A stretch of DNA of 64,000 nucleotides. It comes from Bacillota bacterium (GTDB taxonomy: Bacteria; Bacillota; Sulfobacillia; JAUYEG01). Of the stretch, positions 40,932 to 50,370 are shown piece by piece (the first letter of the stretch is position 1; every line of letters starts with the position of its first letter). A program made the position numbers and the translations under genes. The notes under the pieces were generated by a model. That model saw only the letters and a program-made list of their open reading frames with translations. It did not search any database and was not told where the DNA came from. The stretch spans positions 31,192-95,191 of the forward strand of contig JAUYEG010000083.1 in the NCBI GenBank assembly GCA_030691505.1, written 5' to 3'.

Positions 40932-40955
40932 CCTGCAACACCTGTGGGTTGCAGG
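40932..40955 (+). terminator. hairpin between the P-loop/Asp23 gene and rpoN
   Basis: Perfect 8-base stem (CCTGCAAC / GTTGCAGG) with an 8-base loop, 20 bases after the stop; followed by AATATC rather than a T-run, so termination would be partial. Its right arm overlaps a possible -35 (TTGCAG, 40949-40954) that pairs with GATAAA at 40972-40977, spacer 17, as a candidate rpoN promoter. Confidence 0.4.
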
Positions 40956-41048
40956 AATATCAGGTAGGTAGGATAAAGATTAAGGATGGTTGTGAGCGGG
41001 TCCCAGGCCAGTCACATGGGGCGCACCCGCGCCCGGAAGGGAATCTTT

Positions 41049-42485
41049 ATGCGGCTCCGTCAGGACCTGAAGCTGCTCCGAACGCAGCGGCTGACCGCTA
41101 CGCCGGAGTTGCGGCAGGCCATCCATATCCTCCAAATGTCGGCCATTGAGCTGGCCACCTATATTCAGGAGCAGGCCCTGCAAAACCCGCTGCTTGAGAT
41201 CGAGGACAGCGGGGGCGAAGAGCAGCCCGAGGCCGCCGGGCCCGACAGCGCGGCGCCCGAATCCGACAGCGTCGGGCCGGAGCATGTCGCGGAATGGGCG
41301 GAGTACCTCGGGGACGCAGGCGACCCGGCTTACGCCGCTCCGGCCGGTGCCCTGCCCCTCGACCGTCAGCCCGAGATCGAGACCGTACCCGCCGCCGCCG
41401 TCACGCTCAGCGAGCACCTGTTGCTGCAGCTTCACGTGGGGCTGGCCGCTTCCGAGGTCCTGCCGGCCGCGGAGTCCATCATCGAGGCGATTGACGAGGA
41501 CGGATACCTGAGGGTTGACCTTAGCGATCTCGGGGCTGCCACGGGCCTTTCGCCGGTTATGCTGCGCCGGGCGCTGACCGTCGTCCAGGGCCTCGACCCG
41601 GCGGGCGTGGGGGCGCGGGACCTCAAGGAATGCTTGCTTCTGCAGCTTGAGGCGCGCGGCCTCGGGTCGGGTCTCGCGGCCCGGATCGTGCGCGAGCACC
41701 TGGACGACCTGGCAGCGTCCCGGCTGGCGCGTATTGTCACAGCCACCGGGCGTGACGCGGCGGAGGTCAACGCGGCCGGGGAGTTGGTCAGAAGCCTGGA
41801 CCCCCGGCCGGGCGCGGCGTTCGACAGCGCCGTCCGGCCCCGCTACGTCCTCCCCGATGTGTATGTCGAGCGCGTGGGGGCCGAGTACGTGATCGTGCTC
41901 AACGACGGTGCCATGCCCCGGCTGCGCATAAGCCAGTTTTACCGGCGCATGGCCGCGGAGGCGCGCGAGCAAGGCGCTCCCGCGGCAGCCGCGGAGGCGG
42001 CTGCATTTCTGGGCCAGCGCTTTCGCGATGCGACGTGGCTGCTTCGCTGTTTGGAGCAGCGCCGTAGCACACTGTACCGGGTCACGGAGAGCATCATGCG
42101 TTGCCAGGTGGAATTCCTCAACCGCGGAATAAGGCATATGCGGCCCCTGACACTCGCCGATGTGGCTGAGGATGTCGGCGTGCATGAGTCGACGGTCAGC
42201 CGGGCGGTCGCCGGCAAGTACGTACAGACTCCCAGGGGTGCCTTTGAGCTCAAGTTTTTTTTCGCCAGGGGGCTGAGCTCATCGGGCGGCGGGCAGGTCT
42301 CGTCGACGAGCGTAAGGCGGGTCATGCGTGAGCTTATTGACGCCGAGGACCCGCGGCGCCCGCACAGCGATCAGCGTCTGGTGGATCTCCTGGCTCAGCG
42401 CGGCGCGCACCTGTCGCGCCGCACAGTAACCAAGTATCGCTTGGAGCTGGGCATCCCGTCGTCAGCCCAACGCCGGAGGTACTGA
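41049..42485 (+). CDS. rpoN: RNA polymerase sigma-54 factor
   Basis: 478 residues. Region I: QDLKLLRTQRLTATPELRQA and IHILQMSAIELATYIQE, rich in Gln/Leu as usual. Acidic Region II spans ~50-120. The core-binding domain includes EAIDEDGYL and GLDPAGVGARDLKECLLLQ. The DNA-binding helix-turn-helix is LADVAEDVGVHESTVSRAV, and the C-terminal RpoN box is SRRTVTKYRLELGIP. ATG at 41049 follows AAGGGA and gives the canonical start; upstream in-frame codons would add a non-homologous 21 residues. Lies 23 bases before gap, so it probably shares the glycolytic transcript. Confidence 0.95.
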   Translation: MRLRQDLKLLRTQRLTATPELRQAIHILQMSAIELATYIQEQALQNPLLEIEDSGGEEQPEAAGPDSAAPESDSVGPEHVAEWAEYLGDAGDPAYAAPAGALPLDRQPEIETVPAAAVTLSEHLLLQLHVGLAASEVLPAAESIIEAIDEDGYLRVDLSDLGAATGLSPVMLRRALTVVQGLDPAGVGARDLKECLLLQLEARGLGSGLAARIVREHLDDLAASRLARIVTATGRDAAEVNAAGELVRSLDPRPGAAFDSAVRPRYVLPDVYVERVGAEYVIVLNDGAMPRLRISQFYRRMAAEAREQGAPAAAAEAAAFLGQRFRDATWLLRCLEQRRSTLYRVTESIMRCQVEFLNRGIRHMRPLTLADVAEDVGVHESTVSRAVAGKYVQTPRGAFELKFFFARGLSSSGGGQVSSTSVRRVMRELIDAEDPRRPHSDQRLVDLLAQRGAHLSRRTVTKYRLELGIPSSAQRRRY

Positions 42486-42508
42486 AAAACCACAAAGGGG
42501 GAAGTCGG

Positions 42509-43513
42509 TTGGCGGTCAAGGTTGGCATCAACGGTTTCGGCAGTATCGGGCGGCGCTTTCTGCGCGGGACACTCGGTACGGAGGTCGAGGTCGTCGCGAT
42601 AAACGACCTCTGGGACTCCGCGACACTTGCCCATCTGCTAAAATACGACTCCAACTATGGCGCCCTCGCCGTTCCGGTAGACGCCGCGGAGGGGGCAATC
42701 GTCGTCGACGGCAAGCGGATAAGCCTCTTCGCCGAAAAGGAACTCGGGCGCGTGCCTTGGGGCGATCTGGGCGCGGAAATCGTGGTGGAGTGCACGGGGC
42801 GCTTCCGCGACCGCGGCGAGGTCGGCAGGCACATCACCGGCGGCGGCGCCAAGAAGGTCATCGTTTCCGCGCCGATCAAGGGCGACGACCTGACCTGCGT
42901 GATGGGGGTCAACAACCACCTTTACGACCCGGCCGCCCACCATGTGCTGAGCAACGCCTCCTGCACCACCAACTGCCTGGCCCCCGTGGCCAAGGTGCTC
43001 GACGAGGGCTTCGGTATTGTCAGCGGCTTCATCAACACCGTCCATGCCTACACCAACGACCAGGTGATCCTGGACCTGCCGCACAAGGATATCCGGCGGG
43101 CCCGGGCGGCCGCGACAAACATCATCCCGACCTCCACCGGCGCGGCGTCGGCCATCGGGGCGGTGCTGCCGCGGCTCAAGGGCAAGCTCAACGGGCTGGC
43201 GATGCGGGTGCCGGTCCCGGCGGTGTCCGTTCTCGATCTGGTTGTCCAGACCGAGAAGCCCGCCTCGCGCGACAGTGTCAACGCGGCCTTCGCCGCGGCG
43301 GCCGCCGGCCCTCTCAAGGGTATCCTGGGCTACACCACGACCGAGCTGGTCTCGTCAGACTACAAGGGCAATCCGCACTCCGCGGTCGTCGACGGGGCGG
43401 CCACCATGGCGCTCGGCGGGCTGGTCAAGGTGCTGGCCTGGTACGACAACGAGTGGGCCTACAGCCTCAGGCTCGTTGACCTTTGCCGCATGGTCGGAAC
43501 GCGGGGGCTGTAG
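42509..43513 (+). CDS. gap: glyceraldehyde-3-phosphate dehydrogenase (type I)
   Basis: 334 residues. NAD-binding VGINGFGSIGRRFLRG, catalytic Cys in SNASCTTNCLAP near residue 152, His in the following segment, HAYTNDQVILDLPHKDIRRA, and VLAWYDNEWAYSLRL at the end. Converts glyceraldehyde-3-P to 1,3-bisphosphoglycerate with NAD. TTG at 42509 follows AAAGGGGGA. First gene of gap, pgk-tpi, gpmI, unknown, eno. The usual CggR repressor gene is absent and sigma-54 takes the upstream position. Confidence 0.96.
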   Translation: MAVKVGINGFGSIGRRFLRGTLGTEVEVVAINDLWDSATLAHLLKYDSNYGALAVPVDAAEGAIVVDGKRISLFAEKELGRVPWGDLGAEIVVECTGRFRDRGEVGRHITGGGAKKVIVSAPIKGDDLTCVMGVNNHLYDPAAHHVLSNASCTTNCLAPVAKVLDEGFGIVSGFINTVHAYTNDQVILDLPHKDIRRARAAATNIIPTSTGAASAIGAVLPRLKGKLNGLAMRVPVPAVSVLDLVVQTEKPASRDSVNAAFAAAAAGPLKGILGYTTTELVSSDYKGNPHSAVVDGAATMALGGLVKVLAWYDNEWAYSLRLVDLCRMVGTRGL

Positions 43514-43516
43514 CCG

Positions 43517-45532
43517 TTGGGCGGTGATTCGCAGGCCAAATCGAGCATCCGCGACGTGGACCTCCGCGGCCGCCGGGTCCTTATGCGGGTGGATTTCAAC
43601 GTCCCGATGGAAGACGGGCGGGTGCTTGACGAGTCCAGAATCCGGGCTGCTCTCCCCACCTTGGAGCACCTGCGGTCGCAGGGGGCGTCGGTGGTTCTCA
43701 TGTCCCACCTCGGCCGCCCCAAGGGCCGGCCCGTCGCGGGCCTATCGCTGCGGCCGGTCGCGGATGTGCTCAGCCGCCTGATCGGCGCTGACGTCCTTTT
43801 CGTTCCCGACTGCCTTGGGCCGGAGGCGGAGAAGTCCACCGGCGCGCTGGCGCCGGGCCAGGCGGCCCTTCTCGAGAACGTGCGGTTTTACCCGGGAGAC
43901 GAGGCGAACGATCCCGCCATGGCATCCGCCCTGGCCCGCCACGGCGATGTTTACGTCAACGACGCCTTCGGGGCTGCGCACCGGGCGCACGCTTCCACGT
44001 CCGGCGTGGCCGCGCACCTGCCCTCATACGCCGGGCTGCTCATGCAACGCGAGCTGGCCATGCTCGGCGGTCTGCTCTCCAAGCCGGCCAGGCCGTTCCT
44101 CGTCGTCCTCGGCGGGGCCAAAGTGTCGGATAAGCTCCCGGTCATCGCGGCGCTCCTCCAGCGGTGCGATGTGCTGGCTCTGGGCGGCGGGATGGCCAAC
44201 ACGTTCCTGGCTGCCACGGGGCTGCAGCTAGGTCGGTCTCTGGTCGAAACCGACATCATCGGCGTCGCCCGCGACCTGCTGGCGCAGGCCTCCGCGGGCG
44301 GTGTCCGCGTCATCCTGCCTTCAGACCTGGTGGTGGCCGGCGGCAAGGATGCCGCCCCCGGCGAGACGGCGACGGTCGCCGCGGACCAGGTGCCTCCGGA
44401 AATGGCCGCCTTTGACCTCGGGCCGCGCAGCGCGGCCGCAATCGGGGCGGCGTCGGCCGGCGCCGCGACAATCTTCTGGAACGGCACGGTTGGCGTGTAC
44501 GAATCCCCCGCGTTCGCCGCGGCCACGGCGGCCGTGGCTCTGTCCATCGCTGAGGCGACTTCCCGGGGCGCCGTCTCGGTGGCGGCCGGCGGTGATTCGC
44601 TTGCGGCGGTCTGCGGGCTCGGGCTCGAGGCTCGTTTCACCCATCTGTCCACCGGCGGCGGCGCGGCCCTCGAACTCCTGGAGGGGCGCAGCCTGCCGGG
44701 AGTGGAGTGCCTTCTTTCCCGCGGTGATGCGGACGGCCCGCGGCGCCGTGTTCCGGTGGTTGCCGGCAACTGGAAGATGCATAAGACCGCGGGGGAGGCG
44801 CGCGCCCTGGTCCGGGCCTTGCTCGACAGGCTTGCGGCCGGAGGCGGCGTCCGCGGCGGCGAGGCGCTCGTCTGCCCGCCGTACCCCCTGCTACCGGCCG
44901 TCTCCGACGAACTGGCGGTGCGAAGTGCGCAGGGCGCGGTCGGCCTCGGTGCGCAGAACATGCACTGGCAAGCGTCGGGCGCGTTCACCGGCGAGGTTTC
45001 GGCGCCCATGCTCATCGATGCCGGCTGCCGCGCGGTCATCATCGGGCACTCCGAGCGACGCACGTACTTTGGCGAAACCGATGATTCCGTCAATCGCAAG
45101 GCGTCGGCCGCCCTGGGCGCGGGGCTCATGCCGATCGTCTGCGTCGGCGAAACGGAAGAACAGCGCCGGGCGGGCCGCACGTCAGAGGTGCTGACCGGGC
45201 AGGTCCGCGCCGCGGTGGCCGGGCTTGGCGGCGGGGACTGGGCGGAGAAGCTCGTTTTTGCCTATGAACCGGTGTGGGCCATCGGCACCGGCGCCGCCGC
45301 GAGTCCCGAGGACGCGGTGTCCGCCGCGCTCACGATCCGCGGCTGCCTGCCCGCCGCGGCGGCTTCGCGTGTGCGCGTGCTCTACGGAGGCAGCGTCAAG
45401 TCGTCCAACGTGGATCGCTTCATGGGCCAGCCGGATATCGACGGGGTGCTGGTCGGCGGGGCCAGCCTGGACGGCATGGAGTTTGGGTCACTGGTCCTGG
45501 CCGGACTGGCGGCCCGAGCGCATGAGCGGTAG
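43517..45532 (+). CDS. bifunctional phosphoglycerate kinase / triosephosphate isomerase fusion
   Basis: 671 residues in one frame. PGK occupies ~1-395: RRVLMRVDFNVPMEDGRV, LMSHLGRPKGRPV, FGAAHRAHAST, VVLGGAKVSDKLPVI, FWNGTVGVYESPAFA, and SVAAGGDSLAAVCG. A ~15-residue Arg/Asp-rich linker leads to a complete TPI from ~412: VVAGNWKMHKTAGEAR, GAQNMHWQASGAFTGEVSAP, IIGHSERRTYFGE (catalytic His), AYEPVWAIGTG (catalytic Glu), VLYGGSVKSSN, and VGGASLDG. Natural PGK-TPI fusions are known from Thermotoga maritima. The TTG start lies 4 bases after the gap stop. The 3' end overlaps gpmI by 11 bases. Confidence 0.95.
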   Translation: MGGDSQAKSSIRDVDLRGRRVLMRVDFNVPMEDGRVLDESRIRAALPTLEHLRSQGASVVLMSHLGRPKGRPVAGLSLRPVADVLSRLIGADVLFVPDCLGPEAEKSTGALAPGQAALLENVRFYPGDEANDPAMASALARHGDVYVNDAFGAAHRAHASTSGVAAHLPSYAGLLMQRELAMLGGLLSKPARPFLVVLGGAKVSDKLPVIAALLQRCDVLALGGGMANTFLAATGLQLGRSLVETDIIGVARDLLAQASAGGVRVILPSDLVVAGGKDAAPGETATVAADQVPPEMAAFDLGPRSAAAIGAASAGAATIFWNGTVGVYESPAFAAATAAVALSIAEATSRGAVSVAAGGDSLAAVCGLGLEARFTHLSTGGGAALELLEGRSLPGVECLLSRGDADGPRRRVPVVAGNWKMHKTAGEARALVRALLDRLAAGGGVRGGEALVCPPYPLLPAVSDELAVRSAQGAVGLGAQNMHWQASGAFTGEVSAPMLIDAGCRAVIIGHSERRTYFGETDDSVNRKASAALGAGLMPIVCVGETEEQRRAGRTSEVLTGQVRAAVAGLGGGDWAEKLVFAYEPVWAIGTGAAASPEDAVSAALTIRGCLPAAAASRVRVLYGGSVKSSNVDRFMGQPDIDGVLVGGASLDGMEFGSLVLAGLAARAHER

Positions 45533-47117
45533 CGACCTGGGGCCGTACCTGCCCGTCGCGCTGATTGTTCTCGACGGGTGGGGCGAGGCGGACGGTCCGC
45601 GCGCATCCGGTTGCGACGCCATCCGCGAGGCGCGCACCCCCAACCTTGATGCATGGCGCGCGTCGGCCCCGTTTGCCCTGTTGGGGGCCTCGGGCGAGGA
45701 CGTTGGGCTCAAGCCGGGCCAGATGGGCGACTCCAATGTCGGTCACCTCAACCTGGGCGCGGGCCGCGTCGTCTACCAGGATGTGGTCCGGATCGACGGG
45801 GCGATCCGCGACGGCAGCCTTGCCGGCAACCCGGTGATCACGGGCCTCTTTGACGCGGTCAAGAGCAACGGAACGGCCCTGCACCTGCTAGGGCTGTTGT
45901 CCGACGGCGGCGTCCACAGCCATCTGGACCATCTACAGTGCCTCCTCGCCATGGCAAGAGGCGCAGGGGTGGGCAGGCTGCGCCTGCACGCCTTTCTTGA
46001 CGGCCGCGACGTGCCGCCCCGCAGCGCGGTATCCTATCTTGAGATCATCGAGCGGGAGCTGGCGGCAGCCGGAGCGGGGCTCGACCACCGGCTCGCAAGC
46101 ATGGCCGGCCGCTACTACGCCATGGACCGCGACAGGCGGTGGGAACGCACCGAGCAAGCATACAGGGCCATTTGCGGTCTCGGCGGGAGAACCGCCGGGC
46201 ACTGGCGGGAGGCGCTTGACAGGGCCTACTCGCTGGGCGAAAGCGACGAATTCGTGACCCCCGTGCGGTTCGAGCCCCAAGAGCCCGTCTCGCGGGGCGA
46301 CGCGCTGTTTTTCTTCAACTTCCGCGCTGACCGCGGCAGGCAGCTGATCCGCGCGTTTGCCGAGGGGGCCGGTTTCAGCGGTTTCGTGCGGCCAGGGGGT
46401 CCCCCGGACGTGCGCCTCGCGACGATGACCCGCTACGACGCCAGCCTGCCGCTGGCCGCCGCATTCGGACCGCTCGAACTGGTCAACACGCTTGGCGAGG
46501 TCGTCTCCGGCGCCGGGATGGGGCAACTGCGGCTCGCGGAAACGGAGAAGTTCGCGCACGTGACGTTTTTCTTCTCCGGCCGCCGCGAGGAGCCGTTCGC
46601 GGGCGAGGAGCGCATCCTCGTTCCATCGCCCAAAGTTCCGACCTACGACCTCCAGCCGGAGATGTCAGCGCCCGAAGTTAGCGAGCAGGCCGTCAGGGCG
46701 GTGCAGGCAGGCCGGTTTGGCCTCATCATTTTGAACTACGCCAACGGGGACATGGTCGGGCATACGGGCAAATGGGCGGCGGCGGTCCGGGCGGCCGAGG
46801 CGGTCGACGCCGGACTTGGCCGGGTTGTGCCCGCCGTCCTGGCCCAGGGCGGGGCGGCGTTCATCGTGGCGGACCACGGCAACGCCGAGGAAATGCACGA
46901 CCACGCCGGCAACTGCCCGCACACGGCCCACACGTGCAACCCTGTGCCGGCCCTTCTTGTCGCGGACAAGCTCCCCGCGGGGGCCGGGCTGCGCGCGGGA
47001 ATCCTGGCTGACGTCGCTCCGACCGTGCTGCACCTGATGGGGATCAGGCAGCCGCGGGAGATGACCGGCCGTTCGTTGCTTTGCGCCGTGCGCGGCGCGG
47101 ACGGTACGCAGGCATAG
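45522..47117 (+). CDS. gpmI: 2,3-bisphosphoglycerate-independent phosphoglycerate mutase
   Basis: 531 residues of the alkaline phosphatase-like family; interconverts 3- and 2-phosphoglycerate with Mn. Motifs: VALIVLDGWGEADG (metal Asp), MGDSNVGHLNLGAGRVVYQD (catalytic Ser), GLLSDGGVHSHLDHLQ, HAFLDGRDVPPRSA, FNFRADRGRQLIRAF, KVPTYDLQPEMSA, NYANGDMVGHTG, and FIVADHGNAEEMHDHAG. ATG at 45522 lies within the end of the TPI coding region, implying coupled translation. Length is close to the 510-515 usual for the family. Confidence 0.96.
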   Translation: MSGSDLGPYLPVALIVLDGWGEADGPRASGCDAIREARTPNLDAWRASAPFALLGASGEDVGLKPGQMGDSNVGHLNLGAGRVVYQDVVRIDGAIRDGSLAGNPVITGLFDAVKSNGTALHLLGLLSDGGVHSHLDHLQCLLAMARGAGVGRLRLHAFLDGRDVPPRSAVSYLEIIERELAAAGAGLDHRLASMAGRYYAMDRDRRWERTEQAYRAICGLGGRTAGHWREALDRAYSLGESDEFVTPVRFEPQEPVSRGDALFFFNFRADRGRQLIRAFAEGAGFSGFVRPGGPPDVRLATMTRYDASLPLAAAFGPLELVNTLGEVVSGAGMGQLRLAETEKFAHVTFFFSGRREEPFAGEERILVPSPKVPTYDLQPEMSAPEVSEQAVRAVQAGRFGLIILNYANGDMVGHTGKWAAAVRAAEAVDAGLGRVVPAVLAQGGAAFIVADHGNAEEMHDHAGNCPHTAHTCNPVPALLVADKLPAGAGLRAGILADVAPTVLHLMGIRQPREMTGRSLLCAVRGADGTQA

Positions 47118-47150
47118 GCTGTTAGCTGGACAGAATCGGGAGGGGACAAC

Positions 47151-47951
47151 ATGCTCGTCCAATTTAGCTTGACGTCCGCGGAGGCCAGGCTGGCGCTCGC
47201 CGAGGGTTTCTGGTCGTGGCCCGTGGCGGCGGGCGCAAGGCGCGTGGTGGTCTGCCGTTCTTCGACCTGCGCCGCTCTGATGGTTGCACGCTGGCCCGAG
47301 TTTCCGTGGGAGTCATTTGCCGCCGGCATCACCTGGCCAAAGGGCGTCTGCGTAAACCGCGTGCCCGGCCTCGAGGCGGTCGTTCGCGGTGACGCGTGGA
47401 GCCAGGAGGGTCTGGGCGCGCTCAGCGACCTGGGGGCGGGGGACCTGATCGTCAAGAGCGGCAACCTGTACGACGGCAGCAGGGTCGGAGTCCTGTTGGG
47501 CAGCCGGCAGGGTTATGGCACGATAGGCCGCATCTACCCATCGCTTGGCCGGACGGGTATCGCCGGCCAGCCCCTGGCTCCAGTCGTGGCGCCAATGCTG
47601 AGTGAGAAGCTGGTCCCTCCCGAAGCTCTTGTGCCCTCAGGGTACCCGGACAGCAGCCTGGGTTGGGCGTCGCGCCTCATGGTCTACAGGCCCGACCACA
47701 TTTTCGACGAGCGCGACGCGCTGGCGCTCATCACTGGCGGCAGCGTCAGACTCGTCGGCGGCAGGGCAAGCGCCGACGGCTACGCGGTGACGACCTACCA
47801 CGCCGAGGTGTCCGAGGACGGGGCGCGCAAGCTTTTCGCGCTCGTCGACCGGGTCAAGGGCGCCAAGCCCGTGCCTTTCAGCGAGCAGGGCTGCGACGGC
47901 GAATGCCAGGGATGCACCTGGGGAGGTCGGACGACATGGCGGCCGAGTTAG
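47151..47951 (+). CDS. conserved-looking protein of unknown function between gpmI and eno
   Basis: 266 residues, not recognised. No signal peptide or membrane helix. The N-terminus is [20 protein letters not shown]. Later segments are [20 protein letters not shown], Gly-rich [17 protein letters not shown] and [20 protein letters not shown]. The C-terminus has three closely spaced cysteines ([12 protein letters not shown]) that could bind metal or an iron-sulfur cluster. ATG at 47151 has GGGAGGGG just upstream. It follows gpmI by 33 bases and overlaps eno by 16, so it is embedded and coupled within the glycolytic operon, which suggests a role tied to phosphoglycerate/PEP metabolism or enolase. 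Codon use looks like its neighbours. Confidence 0.75.
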   Translation: MLVQFSLTSAEARLALAEGFWSWPVAAGARRVVVCRSSTCAALMVARWPEFPWESFAAGITWPKGVCVNRVPGLEAVVRGDAWSQEGLGALSDLGAGDLIVKSGNLYDGSRVGVLLGSRQGYGTIGRIYPSLGRTGIAGQPLAPVVAPMLSEKLVPPEALVPSGYPDSSLGWASRLMVYRPDHIFDERDALALITGGSVRLVGGRASADGYAVTTYHAEVSEDGARKLFALVDRVKGAKPVPFSEQGCDGECQGCTWGGRTTWRPS

Positions 47952-49234
47952 CAATCACGTCTGTGAAAGCCCGTGAGATACTCGACTCACGGGCCACGCC
48001 CACCGTGGAAGTTGAGGTGACCCTGGCGTGCGGCGTCTGCGGCCGGGCCGCCGCACCCTCCGGCGCTTCAACCGGCCGCCTGGAGGCCCTCGAGCTTCGT
48101 GACGGCGGCACGCGCTACAGGGGCCGGGGCGTGCTCCGGGCGATGGCGCACGTCAACGAACTGGTCGGACCGGTTCTGGCCGGACGCTCCGCCGCCGACC
48201 AGCGCGGCCTGGATGAGGCCATGCGGGCCCTTGACGGCACCCCGAACAAGGCACGGCTCGGCGCTAACGCGGTCACAGCGGTCTCGATGGCCGCCGCCCA
48301 TGCCGCCGCGGCCGGGCGCGGCCTGCCGCTTTACCGGCATCTGGCCGATCTGTTCGGGGACGCGTCGCATCCGCCGTCGCTCCCCGTGCCGATGCTCAAC
48401 ATCATCAACGGCGGGCTGCATGCGGACAACAACCTGGATATCCAGGAGTACATGATCGTTCCCCACGGCATGCCCTCGTTCCGGGCGGCCCTGCAGGCCG
48501 CTGCGGAGGTCTACGCGGTGCTGCGCGGGATCCTCAAATCCCGCGGGCTGTCTGTCGCAGTCGGAGACGAGGGGGGCTTTGCGCCCGATCTGGCTGCGGA
48601 CCGCGAGGGCCTGCAGCTTATCACCGAGGCCATCGAGGCCGCCGGATACCGTCCAGGCGAACAGATCTCGATCGCGCTGGACAGCGCAGCGACCAATTTT
48701 GCCGGCGCCCCGGCCGGAAGCTACAGATTCGAAGGGGCAGCCCATACGGCCCAGGAGATGATGGCCGTGTATTCGAGCTGGATAGCGGAGTACCCCATCG
48801 TGTCGCTCGAGGATCCCCTGGGCGAGGACGACTGGCCCGGGTGGCGCCTCCTGACCGGCGGGCTTGGCCCGCTCGTGCAGGTGGTCGGGGACGACCTCTT
48901 CGTGACCAACACGGAGCTGATACGCCGGGGCGTCCGCGAGGGCGCCGCCAACAGCGCGCTCATCAAGGTCAACCAGGTCGGCACGCTGAGCGAAACGGTG
49001 GACGCGGTGAACGCAGCCAGGGCGGCCGGGTGGACGGTTGTGATATCGCACCGCTCAGGAGAAACCGAGGACACGACAATAGCCGACCTGGCCGTGGGGC
49101 TCGGCGCCGGGCAAATCAAAGCCGGCGCTCCGTGCCGCAGCGAACGCGTCGCCAAGTATAACCGGCTGCTGCGCATCGAAGAGCACCTTGGCGCCCAAGG
49201 AATGCTGGCCCCCTGGTTGCGGCGGACGGTCTAG
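47936..49234 (+). CDS. eno: enolase
   Basis: 432 residues; dehydrates 2-phosphoglycerate to PEP. N-terminal [19 protein letters not shown] and [37 protein letters not shown] carries the catalytic His; [13 protein letters not shown] the acid-base Glu; [14 protein letters not shown] and VVGDDLF the metal ligands; [18 protein letters not shown] the catalytic Lys; and [20 protein letters not shown] the substrate loop. ATG at 47936 follows GGGGAGGT by 8 bases inside the preceding gene. A short stem-loop (GGACGC / GCGTCC, 49234-49250) follows the stop without a T-run. Confidence 0.97.
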   Translation: MAAELAITSVKAREILDSRATPTVEVEVTLACGVCGRAAAPSGASTGRLEALELRDGGTRYRGRGVLRAMAHVNELVGPVLAGRSAADQRGLDEAMRALDGTPNKARLGANAVTAVSMAAAHAAAAGRGLPLYRHLADLFGDASHPPSLPVPMLNIINGGLHADNNLDIQEYMIVPHGMPSFRAALQAAAEVYAVLRGILKSRGLSVAVGDEGGFAPDLAADREGLQLITEAIEAAGYRPGEQISIALDSAATNFAGAPAGSYRFEGAAHTAQEMMAVYSSWIAEYPIVSLEDPLGEDDWPGWRLLTGGLGPLVQVVGDDLFVTNTELIRRGVREGAANSALIKVNQVGTLSETVDAVNAARAAGWTVVISHRSGETEDTTIADLAVGLGAGQIKAGAPCRSERVAKYNRLLRIEEHLGAQGMLAPWLRRTV

Positions 49235-49433
49235 GACGCTTCTTGCGTCCGTAGCACGTGAGGCCAACCCGATGTTTCGCCTCATCGCAGTTGACGCCTG
49301 CACAGCTGATGGCTTGCCGTGTGGTCGCCGTCCGAGCGGTATGGTAAAATGCTTGTACGTTCGCATTCCGGCGTTGGGCGATCCGGCGCTGGAGCACTAG
49401 TACTTGTTTTTCGCGTCAATAAGGGGGAAGCCC

Positions 49434-49661
49434 ATGGTCACGGTCCTTACGGTCATACACATTCTGTTTGCTCTGCTGCTCATTGCCGGGGTGCTGATGC
49501 AGTCGAGCAAGAGTGCCGGTATGTCGGCGGCTATCGGCGGCGGTGCCGAACGCATCTTTGGCAAGCGCAAAGGAATGGATGAGGCCTTGACCCGCTGGAC
49601 GACTGTGTTTGCGGTGGGCTTCATGCTGAGCGCGCTCGTCCTTACGGTACTACGCAGCTAG
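49434..49661 (+). CDS. secG: preprotein translocase subunit SecG
   Basis: 75 residues with two hydrophobic helices (VLTVIHILFALLLIAGVLMQ and VFAVGFMLSALVLTVL) joined by the conserved loop SSKSAGMSAAIGGGAERIFG. Part of the SecYEG channel in the membrane. ATG at 49434 follows AAGGGGGAAG. The position after eno is the standard Bacillota arrangement. The 199-base gap upstream contains no other gene that I can support. Confidence 0.95.
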   Translation: MVTVLTVIHILFALLLIAGVLMQSSKSAGMSAAIGGGAERIFGKRKGMDEALTRWTTVFAVGFMLSALVLTVLRS

Positions 49662-49678
49662 ACCGCAGCAACTGACTG

Positions 49679-49713
49679 TAACCGCCGGCCCTCGTTTGGC
49701 CGGTTTGCTTTTT
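49679..49713 (+). terminator. intrinsic terminator after secG
   Basis: CCGGCC (49685-49690) pairs with GGCCGG (49698-49703), extendable with AACC/GGTT around a small bulge, followed by TTTGCTTTTTG. It should end the glycolysis-secG transcript. Confidence 0.7.
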
Positions 49714-49783
49714 GCCCCGGGTCGCCGGCCGGTGGTGGTTGCAGCGCCGGCCAGCCGCTATCAAGCACAGATTGGGTGATACC

Positions 49784-50335
49784 ATGACGCGAGACCAGGC
49801 GTTGGAGTTCATGCGCGCGAAACTCACCAACCGCAATCTGCAAAAGCATACCCTGGCGGTCGAGGCGATCATGCGCCGGCTGGCACGCCACTTCGGCGCC
49901 GACGAAGACCTTTGGGGCATGGCCGGACTGCTTCACGACATCGACTATGAATCCACCAAGGCCGATCCGGCGCGCCACAGCCTGGAGGCCGCCGATGAAC
50001 TCGCCGGGATGGGGTTGCCGGCGGACGTTGTCCGCGCGGTCCGGGTCCACAATGGCGACCACGGCCTGCCGCGCGAGAGCGAGATGGACAAGGCCCTGCA
50101 TGCGGCCGATCCGCTTAGCGGGCTCATCGTCGCCGCGGCGTTGGTTTCGCCCAGCAAGAGCCTGGCCGGGATTGACGTGCCGTTTGTCGTCAACCGTTTT
50201 GGGGAGAAATCGTTTGCCAGGGGTGCTGATCGCGACACCATCAGATGCTGTTCCGAGTTGGGGCTTGAGCTTGACGATTTCGTAGCGCTGGCCCTTGAGG
50301 CCATGCAGTCGATTTCCGGCGAGCTCGGGCTCTAG
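49784..50335 (+). CDS. HD domain phosphohydrolase-like protein
   Basis: 183 residues. HD motif in GMAGLLHDIDYE near residue 47 with an upstream His (KHTLAVEAIMRRLARHFG) and downstream HSLEAADELA, HNGDHG and ALHAADPLSGLI, giving the usual metal-binding His/Asp set of single-domain HD proteins. Substrate unknown; relatives act on nucleotides or cyclic dinucleotides. ATG at 49784 has only a weak GGGTGAT upstream. It lies 36 bases before smpB and probably shares its transcript. Confidence 0.85.
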   Translation: MTRDQALEFMRAKLTNRNLQKHTLAVEAIMRRLARHFGADEDLWGMAGLLHDIDYESTKADPARHSLEAADELAGMGLPADVVRAVRVHNGDHGLPRESEMDKALHAADPLSGLIVAAALVSPSKSLAGIDVPFVVNRFGEKSFARGADRDTIRCCSELGLELDDFVALALEAMQSISGELGL

Positions 50336-50370
50336 GACCGGCCACCCCTCGCACCAAGGAGTGAGCGGTA

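Noticed and set aside
49291..49350. secG promoter TTGACG or TTGCCG with TAAAAT
   Set aside because: Spacers are far longer than 16-19 bases, so the boxes cannot work together.
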